From: Axinella damicornis
Lineage: Eukaryota; Porifera; Demospongiae; Axinellida; Axinellidae
Assembly: GCA_963931865.1 (NCBI GenBank)
Contig: OZ007509.1
Coordinates: 18,968,440 to 19,032,439, forward strand
Length of the DNA: 64,000 nt
Direction of reading: 5' to 3'
The position numbers and the translations under genes are program-made. This document shows positions 22,437 through 33,962 of this stretch, one piece after another. The notes beneath the pieces were generated by a model. That model was not told where the DNA came from. It was given only the letters and a program-made list of their open reading frames with translations, and ran no database searches. How positions within the stretch are numbered: position 1 is the stretch's first letter; each line of letters starts with the position of its first letter.

Positions 22437-23060
22437 AGGTACCCGTGAGCAATGCGGGCAAGAAGAGGCTGGTCATAAACCTACGGCACTTAAATGGATT
22501 CCTCTGGAAACAGAAATGTAAGTACGAGGACTTGCGTGTAGCAATGCTACTGTTTGAGAGAGGGGACTACATATACAGTCAAACCTCCGAACAAAGGACA
22601 CTTTGGGAACAATATAAATTCTAGTCTTTTGTCCTTTGTAGAGAGGTTGTCCTCTTCTCGGAGGTTCAAAATGTATTAGAACCATAGGCAAACCAATTAT
22701 TTGGGACCTTGAAAAGCGTCCTTTGTAGAGAGGTTTATTATATTGTGTCCCTATATCGGAGGGTCCACTATTGGAGGTTTGACTGTATATGTTTTCCTTT
22801 GAGTTGAAGTCTGGGTATCACCACGTGGATATTGCTGGTATACATTGGAAATATGTGGGATTCTCCTGGGGGGGTAAATTTTACGTGTTTACAGTGCTCC
22901 CGTTGGGCCTTTCCACGGCATGCTACATATTTACCAAGCTTGTACGCCCCTTGGTACGATACTGGAGGTCCTTAGGCCTTATAATTAAGATCGTTGTATA
23001 CTGTCTTAGATGACGGCATCTGCGCAACAGCTGGCCATGCCTCAGCTCTGTATATGTCAT
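22437..23060 (+). pseudogene. Dead reverse transcriptase fragment, DIRS/Ngaro-like (tentative), split by a MITE
   Basis: Two pieces (22440-22569 and 22789-23040) encode reverse transcriptase motifs: KRLVINLRHLNGFL, KYEDLRVAMLLFERGDY, then FSFELKSGYHHVDI, FYVFTVLPLGLSTACYIF and RPLVRYWRSLGL. The catalytic LDDG of the YxDD box follows one base out of frame near 23010, so the copy is broken independently of the MITE. The motif style is that of tyrosine-recombinase retroelements, but no recombinase or RNase H is seen here, so the assignment is tentative. Confidence 0.7.
22576..22785. mobile_element. Tc1/mariner-like MITE inserted in the reverse transcriptase
   Basis: The 210-bp element has inverted ends CAGTCAAACCTCC and GGAGGTTTGACTG, flanked by TA (22574-22575 and 22786-22787), the target duplication of Tc1/mariner elements. 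Subterminal motifs GGACACTTTG and CCTTTGTAGAGAGGTT recur internally. Removing the element with one TA restores the reverse transcriptase reading frame across the junction. Confidence 0.85.
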
Positions 23061-23221
23061 TCCTGGTAGTACTGCCAGAACGGCCTTGATTTTCTACACC
23101 ATTCACTTACTTCTCAGTTTAATCAATTCAACCATGCACACTGGGTTGGCATATGATGTGAAGCGAGTGGAGCGAGCGAAGCCACGCCCGCAGTAGCTGA
23201 AGCGAGCGAAGCGAGCAAAGC

Positions 23222-23287
23222 TACTTGTAATTATAATTATAATTACACAGACATATTGTGACATATATATATAATTATAATTACAAG
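23222..23287. repeat. AT-rich palindrome
   Basis: CTTGTAATTATAATTATAAT at the left mirrors the complement ending ATTACAAG at the right, around a short ACACAGACATATTGTG loop. Confidence 0.85.
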
Positions 23288-23424
23288 TCCGAGGTAGTAT
23301 GGTGAACTGGAATGCAGATACCGTAAAACAGTATAAATACGTGCCACGCCCATCCTCCAACACTCTCCCATGTGCACTTGTGATGCTGAAGTCCAGGGAA
23401 ACACTGCTAGAGGTAGTACTGCAA

Positions 23425-23532
23425 CACAAAATCGATGCACTAGCCATATCATTATGTATTAAAATGTGCATGACCAATACATTACATCAAGGACGTAATA
23501 CATAATGATATGACTAGTGCATCGATTTTGTG
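23425..23532. mobile_element. Foldback element
   Basis: Arms of about 37 bp (CACAAAATCGATGCACTAG... and its complement ending CATCGATTTTGTG) around a 34-bp loop. Confidence 0.8.
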
Positions 23533-24054
23533 CTGATGTTGAGCCAGCTCCCTCTGCATGTCATGCATATATAATTATTAAATATAATTATGTGATAGCC
23601 CTATAGGGTGCTCCGACATGGAAGATTTATAGAGCTATAGGTACGGCCTATCCTTAACCTGTAGGAAACAGCTTAATATGTGCATGGAGGATCAATGAAT
23701 CTCATTAAAAATCGGCAAACCATCCCAAACTGGCACACAGTGCAAGTGTAGGCCATTTTGAGGGCCCATTCTCACCAACTATGAATCTCATTAAAGAAGC
23801 TGAAACCATGTACTAAACTATAATGCCTAGTATTAAAACCTCCATATAAAATCCCATAAGCTTATATAGTAGTCTCTGGGCTCATACGGGTGCTACAGGG
23901 TGTATAGGCACTGGGCGAAATATGGAATTTCCTGTACTAACGATAGTGTAGGAAAGGTGCCTGAAATTCACAGCTTGCATGTGCTGCATGTGTCCTTGGT
24001 CTATCCACTATCAGACACACCAAGTGTCATGTCCAATGTAGGATACGTTGCCTT

Positions 24055-24490
24055 TCCCAAGTCAAGGACATGCCAACTGGTAATTATAAGGCACAAATCC
24101 TGGTACATAGCTATAGGACATACGCTAGGTCTGTCAGCTGTCCTTGGCTTGCACAATAAGGGACATGCCAACTGGTAAGGCACAAATCCTGGTACATAGG
24201 ACATACGCTAGGTCTGTCAGCTGTCCTTGGCTTGCACAATAAAGGACATGCCAACTGGTAAGGCACAAATCCTGGTACATAGGACATACGCTAGGTCGGT
24301 CAGCTGTCCTTGGCTTGCACAATCAAGGAAATGCCAACTGGTAAGGCACATATCCTTGTACAAAGGAGGTCTGTCAGCTGTCCTTGCCTGCACAAGTCAA
24401 GTACACATCAACTGTATCCTGGTACACAGGATATCCGATTTAGGTCTGTCAGCTGTCCTTGGCCTGTGCAGATCAAGGACATGACAGCTG
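24055..24490. repeat. Tandem repeat of about 80 bp, five to six copies
   Basis: Units contain AAGGACATGCCAACTGGTAA, AATCCTGGTACATAGGACAT and GGTCTGTCAGCTGTCCTTGG; copies degrade toward the right. Confidence 0.9.
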
Positions 24491-25880
24491 GCAACCTTTG
24501 ACCTTTGTAAAGTTTGCGCGCGCAAATTACAATTACTACTAAGTAAGCTAGCTAGCTAGAAACTTGCTAGGTCACGTCATGGATACTATATTATCCATGG
24601 TCACGTCACTAGGTGAGTCAGTCGTCATGCTCAGTGACTGTCTTTCTAGTCTTTTGTCGTGAGTCGTGTCAGACTAGCTGTGCCCAACGATTTCTTACAG
24701 CGCGGCCTTGATCTGTTTCCGGCAAGCGGAGAGGAATGCCTGTGACACAGACTCACTAGAAACTCAGCGGTCAACGGTCGGGTGTAGCTACGTACCCGAT
24801 AGCCGTGAGGAGTCAAGGCTGGCAAGCGAGGAGTCATCTGATGAGCAACAAACTGGCAAAGACTCACAGTGACCTGCTCCTAAGAAAGTGAAGCATCGGA
24901 GGAAGGCTACTAAATTGAAGACAGAGGAGCGATGGAAAAGCTGGAAAAGAATGTATGCATCCCAGTGAGTGACCATAAAGCAAGGAGTAGTGGAAAGATG
25001 TACTACTACTAGACAGTAATTTTTTGGTCCTATGAGATGGAAATATCCATATCCAACGATCACCCAATACTGATTCATAATAAACTCTCCTTTGTTCACA
25101 GCGTCAACCCAGGAGGGTGTGGTGTATGGGATGCTGCTGGAAGATGACGAATTTCAAGGCTGGAGCATAGCTATAGGACAAGGTACGGTTATTGAATTCC
25201 ATTCTAGGATGGGTTACACACGAGTTTGTAGTTATTGTCATAGCAACTGGGCTAACCACCTAAGCACTGGGGTGGGGGGGGGGGATCATGTTTGCTGTCA
25301 TTTTCTATGAAATAATGCAAAGTAGTCCCACTGCTTTTTACCAGTGGGAGAAGGCTGCATGCTTCGTGCTTTCAATGCATCCTGAAGAGTATCCTCTTGC
25401 ATATCAGTATGCACTATACCCATGGAATGTTAATTATATCACGTGCATACGGACCTTGTCCCCCCCCCTGATGTGTCACCACCTTGCGAAACACTCAGTG
25501 ATTATTTGAGTGAATTTACCTCACATCCAGCAAAACTTTCGAAGACCCAGAAAAGCAGGCCGTACTTCGACGCCTATTAAGGGGCTGGACCCACACTTCC
25601 ACAGTTGGCCACTGCTGATATAATTGTATCCCAAGCATACTCAGGGACGGTGGGCTATCATATCCAGAGATCACCGAAATGACATTAGCTGAGACACTAC
25701 CACTCCCACCTAATCAGATAATCAGACGATATCTGGTGTCAGTATGCATTGCATTTGAATTCATTTGTGATTCAAAATGTGCTAGATTATCTCTTGTATA
25801 TATTTGGTGTGTGCTTGTCACATTTCAATCTGCAGTGCATGATAGTGTTAATTAAGGAAATGGTCATTTCTGATGGATCC
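24491..25880. other. Sequence without recognised gene; possible decayed element
   Basis: A plus-strand stretch near 24800-24960 reads as charged, lysine- and serine-rich sequence (PAPKKVKHRRKATKLKTEER) ended by stops, suggesting an old coding remnant, perhaps of a transposon. No family can be named. Confidence 0.35.
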
Positions 25881-25884
25881 ATGA

Positions 25885-26015
25885 ATTGTGGTATGCCTCA
25901 CAAGGACATGTGGCCTGGGCTGCCCATGACGTGTGGTATGCCTCACAGGACATGCGGCCTGGGCTGCCCATGACGTGGTATGCCTCACAAGGACATGCGG
26001 CCTGGGCTGAGAACT
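25885..26015. repeat. Tandem repeat of about 42-47 bp, three copies
   Basis: Three units with GTGGTATGCCTCACAAGGAC and GGCCTGGGCTGCCCATGACG. Confidence 0.9.
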
Positions 26016-26405
26016 GACGAATGGATGAAATGGTACAGGAAATAATGCCCTATCCTATAGTAGGACAGCTTCATGATATTAGTACCTATCGTGCAGAAGG
26101 ACAGTCACAATGAAATGTGGTGTTTCCATGGCATTTCCTTGATCGGTCATGATAAAGGAAATGTCATATTTCTCCCAGTGAGGGTTAATAGGATATCATG
26201 ACTGTACTAGCAGTACGCGTCCTTGTACTGAGTATACTACAGATGTGGTTACATTCCATTTTCACGGGGTCCCAAAAATTTCATAACAGCAGCGTAACAC
26301 TGAAGTGCTTGAGTAATATTACAAAAATTCACTCGAATTAATGATAAAGGACGCCCACTACAGTAAACAATAATAATAATCCAGTACTTGACTTTCCAAT
26401 GCTAA

Positions 26406-27798
26406 TTAGGACCAAATTTTGTTAAATTTGGCAGCTCGCTGTACATGTGAGCTGACTGCAGTATCGGGAAGCGGCGTCACCACTGATTGGAGGATTCCTC
26501 GCGAAATGTTCATCGGTTCGATTTCACAACTGTATTGGGTGTTGCCGTCAATAGCCAGGTCTGCAAGTATTTTTCCAAACATGGGCACAAACTTCATAGC
26601 CCAGCCGCCAGTGGTTGGCACAATACGGTTGTTGGTGTTCGGCACGAAGTCCATAACGAATCCAGAGCCTGGGTCAGGTTCTCCGTTAGTCAATTCAGCG
26701 AAACCAGCGATGCAAGTCGACTCCAGACTACGTATTAGCCTGGGGTCGAGGGTGGGCATTGACTTCTTGACGAAGTCACTGGTGAAATCCAGGGCAGCGT
26801 AGTCTACTGGTCTATTGTCTATTGTAGGAGGAAAAAACATGAAGTCGAATTCACTCTGTGACGTGAACGCCGGAGCTGCACGTACGTGCATACTGGGTTT
26901 GTTGATCAGGTTTCAATTGCATGCTTGGAAAGCCGTAGTAACTACTTGAATCAACTGCCCCATCTACTGGTGGTTTGGGTTCACCGAAAAAATACCAGGT
27001 GGGCCATAATCGCGGGTCATCTTTTGGCAAGACCTTCTCTACACGGAAGTAGGTAGAGTTCCACAGATAGATGGCCAGCTTGATGTACATTGGGAAGGCA
27101 GGTGTCAAAGTAGCCAGAACATCATTGACGTATGTGCCTGGCGTCAGTATCACTCTCCTGGCCGTGTATGGACCAGAAGACTTCCCCTTGTCGTTAACGG
27201 CTAACACTTGAATAACGTCCTGACTCGTGTAATCAATACTCGTTACACGCTCCCTTTCGCGACATTCGTACGCCTGACCAAAGGTTTTTAATGCCTTAAC
27301 GAAGCCCTCGGTAAGTGCAGGTACATGAATAGTCCCTGCATCCGGAACGAATAAGCCTGTCGGATCGTCAATGTCACCAACGGCTTCAGCGATGAACGGA
27401 AACCTGGCGAAGAGACTTGTCTTGTCTAGTTGATCGAACGGTACTTCCAACCTGCGAAGATTATTTATTGCACCATCGATACTTCCTTCAGTTTGGTTTC
27501 CTTCAGCTTCACCAAACCACAGCACACCCGTTTTGGTCAAGATAGTATCGTCATTCAACTCGCTGCTGCTCATAAGATCGTCCCATAGCGGACTTGTCTC
27601 AACCGCCAACTTACAGAGGTTGTATTCCGAGTAGCAGGTGCGCCACTGGCGAGTCAACCCCGCACTTGATCCATGTTGATTACCGAAATTGAACTGTTCG
27701 ATCAGGAGGACTTTCTTACCTCTCTTCTTGACACACTCGTAAGCTGCTGACAATCCTATTGGACCGCCACCCACAACGATCAGGTCGTAATCACACAT
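26406..27798 (-). CDS. FAD-dependent oxidoreductase of the DAO/monomeric sarcosine oxidase group, single exon with one frameshift
   Basis: The protein starts MCDYDLIVVGGGPIGLSAAY, the Rossmann FAD-binding motif VGGGPIG at residues 9-15, followed by LLIEQ closing the first beta-alpha-beta unit. Family-typical segments follow: SSAGLTRQWR, a substrate-domain region, and a C-terminal STCIAG...GWAMKFVPMFGKILADL block that resembles the flavin-contacting end of sarcosine and pipecolate oxidases. The enzyme would oxidise an amine or N-methyl amino acid; the substrate is unknown. The frame shifts between about 26888 and 26905 (around ACGTACGTGC): the span of 1393 bases is one more than a multiple of three, and the downstream frame continues cleanly to the stop at 26406. 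It has no introns, unlike its neighbours. It may be a real gene with an assembly error or a recent pseudogene. Confidence 0.75.
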
Positions 27799-28440
27799 GG
27801 CGCTATTTTACCGTAGTATAGTATTAGTGCTTCTACTCTACTTTTGCGAGCAGATCGACTGGATCGCCTGTTTATATATATACAATAGGATGAACCACGC
27901 CCCCCCCCCCCCGAGGCACAGCATCCTGTTCTGCGGTAACCTTAGCCTATAGCAAAATATACGGAAATTGTAGATCCATGTTCTGCTCCACACACATGCA
28001 CAAAATCGGCACATTCCAACAGAAGCCAGACAAATCCCACAGACGGGGCAACTGTGACTAACATGGTTCAGCATACACTCCCTGTACTCGGGCCTACCTA
28101 ACTACGTAGCACAGTCTCGGTCACTCTAGCCTCGCTGCTCTGTCATAACACTAGTAGGCCATCACTCACTGATCATGACTATATAAAAAACACACTAGCA
28201 CACAAGTGGCAAAAGTCTTTCTAGCCAGAAGTCGACTGACAAGCCACAATCATCACAGTTCTGACTTCACACATCAAGCGAGTTAGCATTATGCAAATCA
28301 GTGCCTACAGGATACAATGCTATACACTAATTGAAGCAGTCTACTAAGACAGACAGCCACTTGGATTCCAGGTTTGCGGATCATATGTCACTTACCCACT
28401 CAACTGTGTACTACCATAGATAATTATCTATGGTACTACC
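27799..28440. other. Upstream region of the oxidase, no gene recognised
   Basis: Holds the presumed promoter of the oxidase and otherwise unremarkable sequence with a short C run near 27900. Nothing else supported. Confidence 0.35.
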
Positions 28441-28444
28441 TTAA

Positions 28445-28946
28445 CCCTTTAAGACCTAACGTTGCATATCTGCAACGTGAGACTTTCAGCTTCATGATGT
28501 CACATCCGGCAATGTCCTTGAGAGATAGGCTCTGCGCCAGCAGAAAGGTCGGGGCAAGGGGAGGTGGGTGGGTGCACCCGAAGGGTGCAAACAGCATGGC
28601 CGTGTTTGGGCTCAGCTTTGAACGACCCTTGGTTGGAGCCGGGTAGGCCATTTCTCGGGTTTTAAGCATAAATGGACTTAGAAAGTAGCTGTCTTGCCTT
28701 GTAGGCCCTCCATTTCCAGTGTTCATGGTCAGTTTTTAGCTACGGCAGGTTGGCCACTTCTCGGGAGGCTTGATTGCAAGTTCGTTAGTTGGTGGGTGTG
28801 GTTAAGCACGTATATGCTTAGTGTAGCTGAAATTACCTGTGTGAGCAGTTTCGAGCCAAGCAACGCCAGGGAACAGAAATTAGGGTATGTTTAAGTGTTC
28901 TATAGACTGAAAATGACCTAGAGAAATAAATTTAGGCCCTAAAGAG
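28445..28946. mobile_element. piggyBac-like MITE, copy 1
   Basis: Flanked by TTAA at 28441-28444 and 28947-28950. The ends are CCCTTTAAGACCTAA and the complement of CTCTTTAGGGCCTAA, which fits the CCCT-type termini of piggyBac elements. A small palindrome GTTGCATATCTGCAAC lies just inside the left end. There is no transposase. Confidence 0.8.
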
Positions 28947-29287
28947 TTAATGAGACGAGAGAAAAAACCGAAATGTGGGAAGAAAGTTCAGAGATAAGCA
29001 AGCTATAGCTGAACTGAGCACTGAACCTCTGTCCAACCATACCCTGAGTGTGACTGTGACAAGGGACGTAATCTGTCTTATTTTGTGGATCATGAATATC
29101 ATTAACAGCCTATTATTCTGTGTGTTGGAGAGTGTGCCTGTGCAGTTGGTACCCTGTGAAGCCCCAACTGTGGCTAACCTTGGTTGCAAGCTTGTACTTG
29201 ACACAGTCTGATACAAATAGCCCTGGGGTCCCCATGAATATCATTAAATAGCTCCATTTTTAGGTGAGCTGCTTTCCCATTAGCTAA

Positions 29288-29796
29288 CCCTTGAAGACCT
29301 AACGTTGCATATCTGCAACGTCAGACTTTCAGCTTCATGATGTCACATCCAGCAATGTCCTTGAGAGATAGGCTCTGCGCCAGCAGAAAGGGCGGGGCAA
29401 GGGGAGGTGGGTGGGTGCACCCGAAGGGTGCAAACAGCATGGCCGCGTTTGGGCTCAGCTTTGAACGACCCTTGGTTGGAGCCGGGTAGGCCATTTCTCG
29501 GGTTTTAAGCATAAATGGACTTAGAAAGTAGCTGTCTTGCCTTGTAGGCCCTCCATTTCCAGTGTTCATGGTCAGTTTTTTAGCTACGGCAGGTTGGCCA
29601 CTTCTCGGGAGGCTTGATTGCAAGTTCGTTAGTTGGTGGGTGTGGTTAAGTCATGTATATATTATGCTTAGTGTAGCTGAAATTACCTGTGTGAGCAGTT
29701 TCGAGCCCAGCAACGCCAGGGAACAGAAATTAGGGTATGTTTAAGTATTCTATAGACTGAAAATGACCTAGAGAAATAAATTTAGGCCCTAAAGAG
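29288..29796. mobile_element. piggyBac-like MITE, copy 2
   Basis: About 97 percent like copy 1 by eye. The right TTAA (29797-29800) is shared with the next element, which begins at 29801; the left flank is CTAA (29284-29287), one mismatch from TTAA. Both copies are in the same orientation, about 340 bp apart. Confidence 0.8.
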
Positions 29797-29800
29797 TTAA

Positions 29801-31378
29801 GGTAGGAAGCACGGCATCGGCGAAATCGCGCAATTTTGCTCATGAATAATTAATGAGATGACGTCACTCGCATACGGTTATATAGAGTTATTCATCTGTT
29901 TTACGTTTTCCCATGGCGGCAACCGGAATAAACAAGGGGGGCTTCTCTCTTTGATGCGGCTAGCGGCCCTTTCAAGTTTCAAATCGGTACTCTGATGTGG
30001 CCGTGCGGTACTTTGAAGATTTGTTAGAAGCTATTCTAGCTTATTACCCCGCGCGCGCATGCGCGAAGCGGGGTTAAGCAATCGGTTTTGTCCGTCTGTC
30101 TGTCGTCTGTGGCCCGGAAAAAATTGAAATCTCGCCACATAGACCCTCAAAAACCATCCAAATAGAGTCAAACAATAGCAAATAGCAAAAAACTGCTCTG
30201 TGTGTACCTGACTGAAGTCAAGGCGCTCCGTTTCGCTGTATTTCGGCTATTTCCTGCTTTTCATAACTATTCATAACGTTGGCTCCACCTCTTCGTGACC
30301 TCAGAGTCCCATCAAGAACAAGACACGCAGTGCATTTGGAAACTTCATGCTTCGAGATGACCGCTAGGAAACAGTGTTTTCTCACGATCTATGTACTTCA
30401 CAGACATCGTGGCTATTGTTTCGGCTGTTTTTCATTTCCTATTGTTCGTAACATTTGGCCCCACCTCTTCAGCTTCACAATACACGGTAAGCGGTGACTC
30501 CCATACCTGCATAGGCAGAGATAGCCTCGTTCCCAGGCCCGAGACGGCGAGCCTGGGAACGAGGCTAAGACAGAGATGTCACGTCGATTCAGAGATGTCA
30601 CGTCGGTGCTGTCGATTGTAACTGCACTATATCCTGTAGACGTTCCGCGCGGGGTATGTGTTCTATGAACATCTCTAGTTGAATGTAGCGATGGGCTATC
30701 TGAGTGTGAATAGCTAGGTGGAGTGAGCAGGAATGTTTGTGGGTCTGCTGAAGTGGCCGAAGAACAGCCTGGAAAGTGAACGGCATCCGACAGCTCCCTG
30801 GCCAAGGTACTCTAGAGAGTTGACCTTTCGGCACTACAGGCCCCGCCCATTTTTGTGTTAGGGCGAATTTGGCTGGTTTGGTAGCTGGACTGGGCTGGTG
30901 AGAGGGAGTAGATGTGTGGCCAAAACTCTGTAACCGAGAGGTGAACGTGGAAAAGCATCCCTAGTTTTGCAGGGGGTAGGTTGACCTTTTGAAGAGTGCC
31001 CTTGGCTTGAGTCGGTTTTAGGTGGTGTGCGTGGAATTTTTTTTGAAAGCCTAGGGTAGCCAAACCTCTGTTTTTGAGGGTGGCAGTGAGTTTTGGGCTG
31101 TAGCCTAGCCTGCAAGTGAGGAGAGCAGGTGGTAAATCCATCCGTAGTTTTTGGGCCTGTTTTGTGTGTGTATTGATGATGGGGTCAGAGTGTGGGTGGG
31201 GCCTTGGAGAGGGTCCAAATTTTCAGTTTCGTAGAGGGCCTTAAAATTGAGTTTTAGGGCATTTTCAAGCAGAGGGAGCAGTTTGATGCAAAGTATTGCT
31301 GAAACTTGTGTACGCTTTGATGCTGCCCATTTATTCATCAACTTGGTTTCGGAGATCGCGGTACCCATGTTTGCTACC
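29801..31378. mobile_element. TTAA-flanked non-autonomous transposon (GGTAG family), copy 1
   Basis: Ends are GGTAGGAAGCACGG at the left and the complement of GGTAGCAAACATGGG at the right, with TTAA at 29797-29800 and 31379-31382. The reverse complement of most of it recurs at 41365-42819. Relative to that copy it carries about 630 bp of extra sequence near 30035-30670. The interior encodes nothing recognised; small open frames near 30812-31141 have no known similarity. TTAA targets suggest piggyBac or Kolobok-type enzymes. Confidence 0.75.
30522..30567. mobile_element. Short foldback of the TAGCCTCGTTCCC family
   Basis: A 46-bp palindrome TAGCCTCGTTCCCAGGC...GCCTGGGAACGAGGCTA inserted within the TTAA element. 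Confidence 0.85.
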
Positions 31379-31382
31379 TTAA

Positions 31383-32310
31383 AGAGCACCGAATCGAAGA
31401 TTGAAGTTAGTTGCTTGATTTTCAGTTATAGCTAGTTAGCTCACATAGATGGTATAACGGGTGGGCAGATACTGGCTATACACTGCTTGGTTATTACAAC
31501 CATACTAAGGTTAATAAGTTATCCCTCAGTTGCAGCTGAGCTATAGATGCTAATATGCAATTAGCCCTCTTCGGTCACACACTCACTTCCAACAATGCTG
31601 AATCAAAAGCTTTGACTGTTTTCATATACTGCCCAGCCTTCACAACTATATTGACATGCAGTACGTCAGGCGAGCCCCACAATGCCCTGCATTCTCCTAG
31701 TTAACCACAGAGTGGTTACCTTGGTTGCAGACAAACTGCATGGAGACAGTGGTTATAGGAGGTTTACTCAAGGATTAGGGTAATTGCATAAGACAACCTG
31801 CAAAGGCAACTGGCCCAGATCATCTCACTGACAATCTTGGAACATCTGCAAGGTTAGCTACAACTGGTTGTCATGGAAATTGATGGCAGCAGGTCCCTCA
31901 CAGATGTTTAGTGGTTGAGATCTGCTTGTAGATAATTGGGCCAGCTTCCTCTCAAGTTGCCTTATATGTAATTGATCTCTGAACCTCTGTCTCCAGCTTG
32001 TCTGCAACTGGTATACACTGCAAAAACAAATCAGTTGTTTTAGCCTCCAGCTTGTCTGCAACTGGTATATATAGCTACCACGTAACGGTTATTTACCTTA
32101 ATTGCATGGTTGAAGACAAACCAAGGCGACAGGTATAGTTATGGTATATTGCATCTGTTAGGACCCACCTGCCACCACAGCAATTAAAAGTAATCGACCA
32201 TATAATTAGCGCACCTGTAAGGGATTCATCTGCCACCATGAAAGACATAAGCTGTAATTACTGTGTGACTTGCAGTTAACTCCCTGCAACTGCTCCAATT
32301 ATATAATTCT
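31383..32310. other. Repeat-like sequence without gene
   Basis: Contains two direct copies of CTCCAGCTTGTCTGCAACTG (about 31991 and 32046) and diverged GGTTGCAGACAAACTGCATG-type motifs, probably decayed transposon sequence. No exon is supported. Confidence 0.4.
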
Positions 32311-32583
32311 ACAAGTAATAAAAAACATTTAAAATGTAACAGGATGTAGGGATACCAGAACCGCAAAAAGTAAGGAAACAAGGTAGGGATGATCACACAA
32401 AACAGTGAAGTATACAACCCCCTACAGAGATCTTTTTCCATAATACGTGTATAATGAAAAAAGATATGTAGGGGGATTGTATACTTCACTGTTTTGTGTG
32501 ATCATCCCTACCTTGTTTCCTTACTTTTTGCGGTTCTGGTATCCCTACATCCTGTTACATTTTAAATGTTTTTTATTACTTGT
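32311..32583. mobile_element. Foldback element (ACAAGTAATA family), copy 1
   Basis: A 273-bp near-perfect hairpin. ACAAGTAATAAAAAACATTT at the left is the complement of the right end. The arms of about 125 bp meet around a short loop near 32445. Confidence 0.9.
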
Positions 32584-33383
32584 TTATGTCATTTTTTTTA
32601 ACAGCAGGCACATGCATGCTGGACTCTGGCATTTACACTGCCAGCAATGGCTGAAGAATCAGACCCAAGCATCTCAAGAGCCAACCCTTTTCTGGATGAA
32701 TACTACGCCAGTGCTCCCTGAGCTGAAGACCATAGCTAAGTTTAGTGTAGCTAAAATAGCTATACCAGATAGTAGTAGCGACACATTGTTGAGTCTTTAG
32801 ATAGGCATTCACCCCTCTCACAGAACACAGTCTAGTAACATATATAGCACAGAGAATTTACCTCAGTCTAGTTGCGGTAACACAACGCAAGGCACGTCTA
32901 ATTCAGCGATCTTGAATAATAATTACGTATCGTTGCTAAGTGATCGTTTAAGTGCGCATGCGTACAAACATGAAAATGGCGTGACAAATGAAGCCATAGT
33001 TATTGAGTGGGCAGCTGTAGCCGCCTGGTGAAGACTTGGAGGTTGCCAAAAAGCGATGGGCTGGTGCACTGCTCGGTGTAAAATGCTGCTGTTTCGTGCG
33101 AAAACCATCATGAGGGATTGAGGCGACGTTGAGCTAGCCCGTCTGAAAGAAAGAAAGAAGAAAGAAGAAGAAAGAAAAACAATTTTGCCTGTTTTGCGAG
33201 TACCTGGTGCGGTACTTTCGCGACGGTTTTTCGCGACGCGAGGAGTCTTGTTGGTCATGAAAACACTCGAAGATGAACGGTATGTGGTTATAAAGGCTTA
33301 TAAGTGTACCGTTTCTGAGATTTGGAGAGATTCTTTTGTATTAGCATATATTGCGTGTACGTCGTATCCCTACATACAGAGTC
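32572..33383. repeat. Roughly 800-bp dispersed duplicate, copy 1
   Basis: Nearly identical to 38172-38960, from TTATTACTTGTTTATGTCAT to CCTACATACAGAGTC. Both copies include a GAAAGAAAGAAG microsatellite that differs in length. No coding capacity is recognised. Confidence 0.9.
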
Positions 33384-33962
33384 GGTACTCTCAATTCCCA
33401 TGGTGGCTGGTGAGTCCCCACGCACAGCCGCCCCCACAAATGTTCCTATTTCATGGTCTATTACTGCACCACGGTGGTGGCATTCCATTCTCATGCAGTA
33501 ATTACATTTTCGGGTTCTTCAGATGAGTTCCTCACAGGTGCGTCAATTATATGGTCTATTACTTCCAATCACTGTGGTGGCAGGTGGGTCCCTAACAGAT
33601 ACGGTGTGCCATAACCACTGTCTCCTTGCTTTGTCTGGAACCAATGAAACCATTATGTGGCTAAAAGAGTATTAGCATGCGACTCAGCTGAAACTGAAGT
33701 AGCCCTGGAATGGTTAAAATAAGCAAACATTTTTGCAGTGTATAAATACCCTCCCACATAAGCTTAGATAATGGACGTAGAATACGGTAGTTGCAGAAAT
33801 AACAAGTTAATTGCCTTGGACAGTAGCATATTATACCACTGAATGTTAAGATGTGAATGCAAATGTTGTACAGTTTTATGATACTACACTAGCCTAGTAC
33901 GTAGGTGTAGTACGAGGGGGAATCAAGGCTACAAAAAGAATGAAGTTAGCAATGTAATGCAG
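33384..33962. other. Downstream flank of the L-amino-acid oxidase gene
   Basis: Ordinary sequence that probably includes the 3' UTR of the minus-strand gene. No clear AATAAA on the minus strand was noticed close to the stop. Confidence 0.35.
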
